Source: Conidiobolus incongruus B7586 (taxonomy: Eukaryota; Entomophthoromycota; Entomophthoromycetes; Entomophthorales; Conidiobolaceae). Taken from it: a stretch of 14,572 bases of DNA. Positions 1 through 8,200 of the stretch are shown one piece after another. Location: positions 1-14,572 of the forward strand of contig JNEM01007386.1 in NCBI GenBank assembly GCA_000697335.1. Direction: 5' to 3'. Position 1 is the stretch's first letter. Each line of letters starts with the position of its first letter. Made by a program: the position numbers and the translations under genes. The notes below the pieces were generated by a model, which worked only from the letters and a program-made list of their open reading frames with translations, was not told the DNA's origin and ran no database searches.

Positions 1-820
1 AATTTAATAATATAATATTTAATTAATTCATTAATTTTCAAAAATAATCAATTATTATTAATAATGTTAAAATTAATTTTAGCAATTGATATTTTTAAGT
101 ATTAAAATAATGTTTTAAAATGGATATAAGTAAAATTTTTAATAATAAATTTTAATTATTATCAGTTTTATTAATTAATTTACTTTTTGATAGTCGTCTC
201 AACTAATTAGTCACTATGATCAAACAATTATCATTTAAATTAGTTATTATATCTAACCAAATAATCTATATATGAAGTTTGATACCATATTTGTAACATT
301 TATAGCTCTTAAAATTAGATATATATTTGAATTATATAAAACCATCAAAGTATATTTAGATATTAAAAATTAATAAGAAATAGTAATTTAATTTGGGAAT
401 TGTGATCAACTACATAAAACTTGAATCATTGTCACAAATCTTAAGTTTTCAATGATTATCGAACCATAAATTTGTGATAATTGTATCAAAATTAATATTG
501 AAGTTCCAAAATTAGGTATTTCCTTAATGAATTTGATATTAGATCTTATTCAAATGATAGTCAGTTATAGAATTCCTATAATTATATTTTGACATTCTGG
601 CTATTATACGTTTATATCTAGCTGATAAATATAATTAAGTAGCAGTTAAATATCTAGTCGATACATTTGGTTCTATAGTATCGGACGGAGCTTGAAATTA
701 GTTTAGTATACACTATACATAAATTTAATGATTATAGCTATAAAATACTATTTACAATGTTTATGTCCCTATATTTTTTATTAGTTATTTTAATAATATT
801 TGATTATTCAAATTAAGTAA

Positions 821-875
821 ATTTCCAATTAACAAATTTTTATTTCCTGAAAAAGGAAAAAGATGAATTGGAAAT
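821..875. repeat. nested inverted repeat
   Basis: A perfect 10-bp inverted repeat pairs ATTTCCAATT (821-830) with AATTGGAAAT (866-875). Inside it a second stem pairs TTTCCT (843-848) with AGGAAA (854-859) around a 5-nt loop. No function is assigned. Short inverted repeats are common in A+T-rich DNA, but the nesting and the G/C pairs in both stems make this one of the stronger foldable spots in the flank. Confidence 0.5.
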
Positions 876-1254
876 ATCAAAAATAATTAATTTCCCAAAT
901 TAAATAGACATATTTATAAAATTCATAACCAACTTAATTTGTAATTTAAGTTATATGACTCAAAATAAATTATGATTCTTTTTTATTAGTTATATCTCAA
1001 TAAATTATCATTAATTTTTTTAAACTAAAATAATTTGAGTTAATTCAATTTTTAAAATTTGTTGGGTGGAATTTATATAATATGGGGTAAAATTATATTT
1101 TAACATTTATCTAGTAAAACAAAAATAAAACAAGCATGTAAATAAAAAAATCTGAAAATAATAAATTGCACTCATATATATATTAAAAGCGTATTATGAC
1201 ATTACTATCAATTCTAATTGTTATTTCTAGTAATAATTTCATCGTGATAACTAG

Positions 1255-1295
1255 GTAACTAATTCTGTGGGTAATACAGGAATTGGATTAGTTAC
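1255..1295. repeat. inverted repeat with inner stem
   Basis: GTAACTAAT (1255-1263) is perfectly complementary to ATTAGTTAC (1287-1295). An inner CTGT/ACAG pair lies between the arms, so the segment could form a two-part stem. The stretch is somewhat richer in G than its surroundings. Function unknown. Confidence 0.45.
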
Positions 1296-1561
1296 TTGGG
1301 TAAAAATGCATTTTATATTAGTTGATACACTTGGATAAATTTTAAACTTTTAGTGAATAGTCACTTCAATATCCAGTATTGTTAAGTTTCTATTGATTAA
1401 AATTGAACTTGTAATTTGATTAGGTAGTAAATATTCAATTGAAAAATAAATTAAAATAATATTTAAAAACAAATTGATATTACTAAATAATAATATTATA
1501 TATCAACTTTTGAATAGCTGAATATTATTAATTTTAAATAAAATTGAAGCTAATTCAAAAC

Positions 1562-1595
1562 AAATTTCTTATCCAATTAAATTGGTAGGAAATTT
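1562..1595. repeat. hairpin with inverted CCAAT pair at its tip
   Basis: The arms AAATTTC (1562-1568) and GAAATTT (1589-1595) begin a stem of about 15 pairs, with one mismatch (T.G in RNA) and one bulged T. The tip pairs CCAAT (1573-1577) with ATTGG (1581-1585) across three bases. It lies about 240 bp before the ankyrin start codon, a plausible promoter position. CCAAT is the core site of the fungal HAP/NF-Y factor, so a regulatory role is possible. That role is inference, since CCAAT occurs by chance in DNA of this composition. Confidence 0.4.
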
Positions 1596-1740
1596 TTCAC
1601 TCAATTTTAATAACCGAAATAAATAAAATTTCCTAATAATTTCCAAATTGTTTGAAATCTATTAAATAAGTATAGTGTGTCTAACTTGTAGCAATTTTCA
1701 TTCACAAAAAAATTAAAGGTTGTTAGGTCGGTAGTGTTAC

Positions 1741-1776
1741 TTCGTTTTCTTTCTCTTTATTAGGTTTTCTCTCTCA
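1741..1776 (+). promoter_or_regulatory. pyrimidine-rich tract before the ankyrin gene
   Basis: This is a run of mostly T and C on the gene's strand, ending about 60 nt before the ATG. CT-rich stretches close to the transcription start are common in fungal promoters, so this is a candidate core-promoter or transcript-start element. It also resembles a 3' splice-site tract (it contains TTATTAG), but I found no convincing donor upstream. Confidence 0.35.
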
Positions 1777-1782
1777 TAATTT

Positions 1783-1814
1783 TTATTATTACTATTATTA
1801 TTACTATTATTAAT
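1783..1814. repeat. imperfect ATT/ACT trinucleotide repeat
   Basis: A short microsatellite of ATT units with interspersed ACT units. It lies 24-55 nt before the ankyrin start codon, so probably within the 5' untranslated region. It contains no ATG. Its length may vary between strains. Confidence 0.7.
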
Positions 1815-1837
1815 TTATCAATCATTTACTATATATA

Positions 1838-3796
1838 ATGAAAAAATCCAATTCTCTCAACTTAATCAAAGACCCTCCTCCACCGAGTATTTGGCTTCGT
1901 AATGGGGGAAATCAATTGAATCGATCACTATCCGACCCCCGATCCAAACCCTCCAAAGCTTTGGAAACTTTGGATGACTCTATATTCCATGAAAACGATC
2001 CTAAAAAACTAGATAAATTAATTCGAGAAACTTTAGATATATTGGAATTATCCGACGACAGTATACAATTACAAAAAATGAAAAAATTATTGGCAACTAA
2101 TCCTCCGAAGTTACTGCTGCAGTGTTTTATTCAGAATTTGAAAGATGGGGATAACTATCAGCATTGGAATTACGATGCAGATAACGAATTGGCTGGATTA
2201 GAACTCTTAGGGGAGATTTGCGATCTTAACTTAATCGAATACTGTTGTCTATTGGATTTGGAAGCGGTAGTGACCTGTATCCTAAATTTTGTATACTTAA
2301 ACTGTTTCTACTTCAATTATGTCAACCTTTTAAATTTCCTATTGATGTCGAAACGCTGGGGCCAAGGAAATTCGCTGCTGCATTTGGCAAGTTTTATGGG
2401 CATGGGTCAGACATGCAAATTACTTATTGAGTGGGGCGTACCTTGGAATATAAGGAACGATCGCGGGTACAGACCAGTGGACTGTGCGGACGATGAGGAG
2501 TGTCGTTGGGTATTTTGGAATTTGAGCGGATGCGACTCCTCCCAAGCCACAGTGAAGCCAGAGATTGATGAGGAAGATATTACCGATATTACCGATACGT
2601 CGGAGGAAGAGGAGCAGCTTCCTTTGGAACGAGAATTCGTGGACGCTGGCAAAAATGCAAGATTGGCGACAAACCACGATGTTGTACGTCAATTGGTAGA
2701 CCAGGTGATTGAAGAGGGTGCATTGAAATCGGGTTGGGATATCACACCTACAAAACGGTCCGGAGGGGGAATTCTTCCACAATTGGCTCTGCCTCTAAAG
2801 GGTCCAAAGCAACGTAAAAGGGTTCAATTCGATGATTTTACCATCTTTCTACAGGCGGCTCAGAGTGGCGAACTGGATACGTTGGAGAGTTTAATACGTG
2901 ATACTAATCGGGACAGTGTTGCCACGTTAATTAATTGCAAGTCAGTTTATAAAAAGTTTTCAGCAATGCATTTGGCATGCATGAACAATCACATTCCAGT
3001 CGTCGAATATCTACTAAAATTAGGGACTCTTCCGAATGAGCAGGATATGTACGGCTACACACCACTCCACTATGCAGTACTAGAAGGTCATATGGAACTT
3101 GCTCGTCTCATGATCCGGAGGAGTGAAGTCACTCTCAAAGTTCGATCCCTGAGGGGAGAAGCTATTTGGGACTGTACCGAGGATAATGAAATGTTAAATA
3201 TGATCCATCGCGAATGTATTCGACGTGCAGAGTTAGAAGCTGAAGCATCTAAAGTATTCCAAAATGAATCACGACAACAACCCCTTACTATTGAAATATC
3301 CAAGAGTCAGGGATCGGGAAATCATAAGGAAAAGCAGGAATCCACTCGAAAAGCAGCCAAGTCTGGAGAAGTCAAACAGACCAAGTCAGTCAACTCCAGT
3401 ACATCAAAGAATGATCAAGTGCTCGACAGACCATCCCAACGACCTCAAGGCCCAAAACCATTCGATCAAAAGATCAAAGGTCTAGATTTGGATCAACTGG
3501 TGCTGGTGTCCGAAAAGGGCAAGCTAACAGAAAAAAGCAAGCACTCCAAAGTCAAATATCCGACAGATTCTGGAATGACAGTGACCCAAGTGCAAACTCA
3601 CCCGAGACTACTACCTACAAAATCTAATTGGAAGGCCGAACTCAAGCTACCCACACGTAAATTGTCGGGGATTTCTACGGGCCAAACCCCCGCAGTGGGA
3701 TTGGTAGCTCAAGCGAAATTCAATCTTATGAAACATATTGGTGTCGACAATCTCAACCACTCAAGGCCCCTACCATCGCAATTACCGTTAAACTGA
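1838..3796 (+). CDS. ankyrin-repeat protein, MYPT-like putative PP1 regulatory subunit
   Basis: An intronless 652-residue reading frame. The ATG is the first for several hundred bases and has an in-frame TAA at 1811-1813. Residues about 45-145 look helical and have no domain I recognise. Ankyrin block 1 (177-209, partial to 230) has a GNSLLHLA turn. An acidic stretch follows (242-262). Next comes RVQF (328-331), which fits the RVxF docking motif for protein phosphatase 1. It runs straight into ankyrin block 2 (about 335-446), which includes AMHLA (376-380) and YTPLHYA (from 407). A charged helix rich in E, R and A follows to about 475. In MYPT/PPP1R12 subunits a KVKFDD segment likewise leads directly into the ankyrin repeats and is followed by a similar charged helix. 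The tail (480-652) is Lys/Ser/Gln-rich and probably disordered. The ankyrin protein is certain. The PP1 role is inferred from motif layout. Having ankyrins before the RVxF motif differs from animal MYPT. Confidence 0.9.
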   Translation: MKKSNSLNLIKDPPPPSIWLRNGGNQLNRSLSDPRSKPSKALETLDDSIFHENDPKKLDKLIRETLDILELSDDSIQLQKMKKLLATNPPKLLLQCFIQNLKDGDNYQHWNYDADNELAGLELLGEICDLNLIEYCCLLDLEAVVTCILNFVYLNCFYFNYVNLLNFLLMSKRWGQGNSLLHLASFMGMGQTCKLLIEWGVPWNIRNDRGYRPVDCADDEECRWVFWNLSGCDSSQATVKPEIDEEDITDITDTSEEEEQLPLEREFVDAGKNARLATNHDVVRQLVDQVIEEGALKSGWDITPTKRSGGGILPQLALPLKGPKQRKRVQFDDFTIFLQAAQSGELDTLESLIRDTNRDSVATLINCKSVYKKFSAMHLACMNNHIPVVEYLLKLGTLPNEQDMYGYTPLHYAVLEGHMELARLMIRRSEVTLKVRSLRGEAIWDCTEDNEMLNMIHRECIRRAELEAEASKVFQNESRQQPLTIEISKSQGSGNHKEKQESTRKAAKSGEVKQTKSVNSSTSKNDQVLDRPSQRPQGPKPFDQKIKGLDLDQLVLVSEKGKLTEKSKHSKVKYPTDSGMTVTQVQTHPRLLPTKSNWKAELKLPTRKLSGISTGQTPAVGLVAQAKFNLMKHIGVDNLNHSRPLPSQLPLN

Positions 3797-3952
3797 CCTT
3801 AACATTTTTAAATTTCTAATAATCTATTTTTTTCAAGTTTAATAAATTGTTTTCAATTAATTCAACAAATAATTCAAAATTGATTAAAAATTAATAAAAA
3901 TATATTAATTAAATACAAAAAGCATCAATTATTCAGAAAAAAAATTACAAAA
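3797..3952. terminator. convergent 3' intergenic region with candidate poly(A) signals
   Basis: This 156-bp A+T-rich spacer separates the stops of two converging genes. For the + strand ankyrin gene, AATAAA occurs at 3841-3846 and 3893-3898, about 45 and 97 nt after the stop. The opposite strand has no AATAAA here. An ATTAAA variant near 3837 could serve the zinc-finger gene. The 3' untranslated regions of the two genes are likely to overlap. Poly(A) calls in DNA this rich in A+T are weak. Confidence 0.35.
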
Positions 3953-5087
3953 CTAATTGGAATGAACTTCCACTTCCATAACAGAATCTTCGGGGATGGA
4001 TGGCGTTTGACAGTTGGAAATTGGCGGACTTACAAACCCTTCAACTTCCGCGAGGTTATGAAATCTTTTCAAATGACTCTCAAAACTAGTCCACCTCTTA
4101 AACTTTTGAATACATCCCACTATTGGACAATCGTACTTGTATCCAGGATCCAATCTGCCACTCAACTGTTTCACCAACAATTCCGCCGTCGTCGTAGATC
4201 TCTTTAATTTCTTTTTAGGTTGAGTATCTTGCGAAGAAGTTTCGTGCATTGCTTTAATATGTTTAAACATATTACCCTTCGTCCAAAACAATTGGAAACA
4301 TTGAGGACAACTAAATTTTTCGCCACTCCCACCATGATACGTTTTCAGATGAAAGTTAAGATTTTGTGGCGTACTAAACTCTTTTTCACACACAGAACAC
4401 TCATACTTGGGTCGGTTAATATCGTGAATTTTTAAATGTTCTTTGAGTCTATTATTCTTGTCAAATAATTTGTCACAAATTGGACATTTTGGAGGATGTT
4501 TGGATTTGGTGTGAGTTTTGAATTCTGTCCATTTAGAAAAACTTTCACCACATTGAGGTTCACCGCACAAGTACCGATTACGATCCAAATGTGTAAATTG
4601 ATGATGATTCAATTTGGAAGGTGTAGCAAACTGTCTATTACAACCTTCAACATTACATTTATAGGGTAATTCTCCCCTATGTTTACACTCATGATTATAT
4701 CGTTGTTTATGCTTTTTAAAAGTTTTGTCACAACCTTCAAAATTACATTTATATACTGGTGCCTGATGTGTTTTCAAATGTCTGGTTAAATGATCTTTAG
4801 TTATAAATTTAGCTTCACAGTTTTCGTAATTACAACAATAAAAATCTTCAAAATTTTGAGAATGTGTTAACATATGACGATTTAAATGATTTTGATAAAA
4901 ATAAGACTTATCACAACCATCATAAGTACACTTATAAAATTTCTATTCAAAAAATTAGTTATTAATGATCTCTGGATAATTGAATAATGAGACTTACTTC
5001 ACCTTTATGTACCCTTTCATGAGCCTTCAATTTACTCAATTTATCGTACCATTTATCACAATTGGTGAATTCGCAAGCATATATCAT
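3953..5087 (-). CDS. TFC2: transcription factor IIIA, ten C2H2 zinc fingers
   Basis: Two exons, 4998-5087 and 3953-4942, give 359 residues. TFIIIA binds the internal control region of 5S rRNA genes to recruit TFIIIC and RNA polymerase III, and it can bind 5S rRNA itself. Ten C2H2 fingers are visible, with first Cys at 5, 35, 67, 96, 126, 156, 183, 212, 242 and 302. Fingers 1-6 and 10 use C-x4-C, and fingers 7-9 use C-x2-C. Fingers 6, 8, 9 and 10 use H-x4-H. Finger 6 carries KWTEF followed by KHPPKC, typical of the TFIIIA middle fingers. A 38-residue linker with a basic nuclear-localisation-like KKKLKR (273-278) separates fingers 9 and 10, as described for fission yeast TFIIIA. The tail is short and acidic. 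Length matches the family (about 360-430). The ATG lies only four residues before the first Cys. An in-frame TAA sits at 5103-5105, but an AG next to it leaves a small upstream exon possible. Confidence 0.92.
4943..4997 (-). other. intron of the TFIIIA gene
   Basis: A 55-nt phase-0 intron begins GTAAGT and ends TTTTTTGAATAG on the minus strand. A CTAAT-like branch site (TAACTAAT) lies about 15 nt before the acceptor. It joins finger 1 to finger 2 exactly between their linkers. Retaining it would give an in-frame TAA within the intron. Confidence 0.9.
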
Positions 5088-5283
5088 ATTCCCTATCTCT
5101 AATTACTAAATTAATTTATTTTAAAATTTTTTGATTAGTTTAAGTTAATTGTGTATTTGTAGATCAATAAAAATTCTCAAATTATGGGTTTGATAATCAA
5201 GTTGTCAATAATTGGGGAGGGACCCTTGAAAATTGTTGAGTAAATATTTGAGAATTGTGTGACTACTGTTAAGATTTATTAAT
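5088..5283 (-). promoter_or_regulatory. short intergenic region between Furry 3' end and TFIIIA start
   Basis: These 196 bp must hold both the end of the Furry transcript and the TFIIIA promoter and leader. On the minus strand AATAAA occurs 4 nt after the Furry stop (5275-5280), and again at 5115-5120. A G/C-rich patch, GGGGAGGGACCC on the + strand (5214-5225), stands out in otherwise A+T-rich DNA. A 9-bp inverted repeat, TTCTCAAAT (5174-5182) with ATTTGAGAA (5246-5254), surrounds that patch. Which of these work is not known. Confidence 0.4.
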
Positions 5284-8200
5284 TTAAAATAATTTGAGAT
5301 CGGTACCGAAGAATTTATTCAAATCGTCCATCTCGCGACATACTTCCGTCAAATTAAAATTGGGAGGGGGTTGCCACGACGGTTCGGCGGAATCATGAAT
5401 TGAAGGATTGTAGTGAGCGGATGCGCGATCGTCCAAGAACTCCGTAGTAATGGGCAAATGCTCCAAATTGTAGTCCGTGGACGGAAGAAATTGATTTGAA
5501 GGGTCGTGACTATCGTCTGCGAGAGTATCATCTGTAGGAAGATACTCTTGAACGATGGATACTAGACAACTGCGCATTGTTTGTTGTTCATCAAAATTGA
5601 ATTCTACTGTCCATCCTGTGAGGGATTGAGATTGATCTTGCAAGGAATTGGATGTGTTGGATTGATTATTGTGTAAGGGATGTAGTGCGTCGGAATCAAA
5701 TTTATTAGCTTCATCCTCGGGGTCGTGATACTGGATTAATCCCGAAGAAGATACTTGAGCATTCGCTGGGCAATAGCTGATAATATCTTCAATGACTTCC
5801 AAAGCATCTTCTCTTATGTCAGTATCCAACAATTGAATCAAAGGTCTCAGTAGTGGGGTTGATGGGTCGACAAATTGAAAAATTTCGGGATTGACCAACG
5901 ACACGAATAATTTTAATACCTTTAAATATCTCAATTGTGATGTCCTATCGGGAGATGCTAACAATCCCAAAATCAAGGCAATTGCATCTTTTTCAAATCT
6001 CTCTAACAGACCATCTTTGATGAGTTGGACCAATTCCCTAATGAAGAAAGTTTCACCCCTCAATTTCTTTTTGTTAAGATTCGTTAAGAATTGGGTAAGT
6101 TGATTCTGTTCTGTAATTTCAGTCAAATGGATTAACCAATGTAGCAGTTCCGAATCTTCAGCTTTCAAATCCTCCTCGGGGATGTCGAAAGCAATTTTGA
6201 GGATAAAGACCACATGGTACAACAAAATCATGAGGCAAGGCCTATGAATGTGAACGAATAATTTGTGCATACCATCTTGAAACAGAAGATCTAAGACCCT
6301 GAGGGAACTTGGAGCGGTTTCGGACGATGACAAGCCCCGGATAACCACCTCCTCAATTTGAGGCAATGGGAATTTGCGATTATCCTTAAAGTTCGAGACA
6401 TTAAATTGAATCAAGTCTTTGACATCCGCTTCCAATATCAAAAACTCTAAAATTTCCATGAGTACGAGATATTCCGACTCGTTGCTCGTCTGTAAGCACG
6501 TCGTCGTGAACCAAAACAACAAAGGCGTCAAATCTTTGAGAGCGTCATTGCTGTATTGCAGACAATCTTTGAGTGTGATCAACAACTCTTTACAAAACAC
6601 TTGAATGCCGAAATTTTGATCATATAAGGAGTTACTCAATCGCATTAAAATTACTTTGAGAATTGGAATATTAATAGGGAGGCCTAAAAATTTTAAAATT
6701 TTTAGTGATATGGTGGAAATACTGCGAACGGGACAGTTTGTGGACCAATAGGTAGCAATTTGAATCCAGTGGTAAATTAACTCTGGGAATAATGGGTTCA
6801 AAGTTTGAATTATTAAATTCACAGTTTCGTAATGTTTTGAGTCCAATTCAGATTCTGACAATTGTCCTAAATTAGATGTTTTATCCATTTGATCAATAAT
6901 GGGTTCCACATCAATTGTCAAATCATGCTCCAATTTCAAATTCACGGCAATTAAAATATTGTGGAGTGCATACTTAGCCTGTTGGACGATAATATCCGGC
7001 AATTGAACAGGATTCCAAATTAAACACAAGGAGAGATGAATAATTAGGGAAATATTAGGGGTCAAAATATCCATATTTTCAAATATTAAATCTGATAAAA
7101 ATACTAATGCAAGTTGACCAATTGACAGTGGAGGGTTTTTGTGACTTGTTATCAGCACTTCATCCAAATCCACCACATACAAATTCCCACCGAATTGTGC
7201 ATACGTTCCCGGTAACGAGGTTTGAATAGATTTCTTTGCGACCATATTGATAGGATTCATCAACAGTAGCAAATAATTCACAATTTGCGTCTGGTTCAAA
7301 GTATTCAAACTGTACACAAAAAACTTTTTAGCATGAATTATTAAACTGGAATTCCTCTTTTCAATACTTATTGTCAAAAAGAAATCCACAATATGCTTGA
7401 TATAACGACTGTTCGCTGCATTGTTTAGGATGGATTTACACAAGTTTTCAACTTCCATAGGGTAAGTGTCTGCGAATTTGACTACCATATAAAATATGTT
7501 TTTAAGAATACCTATGGATGTAATAGTCAAATTTTCGGAATCGATCTCTGTTTCGAGTTGGAGTTCGCCTACCCATGCAGAAAGGCAATTGATCACCTTG
7601 CGTTTGGACTCGTCACCTAGATACGAGAATCGCATGATCACTTCTGATAGAACTTCTTGGGCTAATGACGAGTTGGCAGTAGCGAGCTCTACGCTCAAAT
7701 CGAATTGAGCTTGTTCGTACACAGAAGTTAAGGGGTTGGATATAAGGGACATGAGATATTTGCGATCAAGGGATTTGCCCTTATCCTCCGACTGGTTTTG
7801 AGCCCAGTACGACTCCAACACTTTGCAAGCGGCTCGTCGGATTTCGAGGCAGGGGTCACCAGCTTTGAAAATGAGGAGGAATAATTGCTTACCGAGCGTA
7901 TAAGAAAATTTGTTGGTGCTTAGAACTTCAGCGAGTGATAAAAAATATTCTTGAGTGGCTTTCGCATGCAAATCACCAGCATAACAATTGTGCAAAATAC
8001 TCTCAAATAGAAGGGGATGATCTGTATTACTCGCTAGGAGAGCATCCAATCCTTTCTTGGGAATGAAGTGAACTCGCTTGTCGGGACTTGAGAATACAGA
8101 TTCAATCCAGCGGAAAATACTGCCGAGGTCGAAAGAATGAGGCGAATTAAGTGATCCTTGACTTCCAGTTGGCACGCGACCAATAATTGGCCCGTTGCAA

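Larger units (their letters stand above)
1..1837. other. A+T-rich gene-free flank upstream of the ankyrin gene
   Basis: I see no gene here. Every frame is broken by frequent stops, G+C is far lower than in the three genes, and I find no tRNA B-box-like or rRNA-like stretch. The visible structure is a nested inverted repeat (821-875), a second inverted repeat (1255-1295), a hairpin (1562-1595), and a pyrimidine-rich tract plus trinucleotide repeat directly before the first gene. The promoter and 5' untranslated region of the ankyrin gene must lie in the last few hundred bases. A gene made of many tiny exons cannot be formally excluded, but nothing shows coding-like composition. Confidence 0.75.

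Noticed and set aside
1-1837. tRNA, rRNA or CRISPR-like arrays in the left flank
   Set aside because: No GGTTC-type B box with matching cloverleaf, no regular spaced repeats, and composition too A+T-rich for an RNA gene.
2277-2366. Possible 90-nt intron in the ankyrin gene
   Set aside because: Length is a multiple of three, but joining the ends makes a TGA codon; it is also far longer than the 47-55 nt introns of this locus and lacks a GTA[AC]-type donor.
2407-2782. Overlapping antisense reading frames of 81 and 120 codons inside the ankyrin gene
   Set aside because: They are mirror frames of well-supported coding sequence, match no family I know and have no sign of their own start region.
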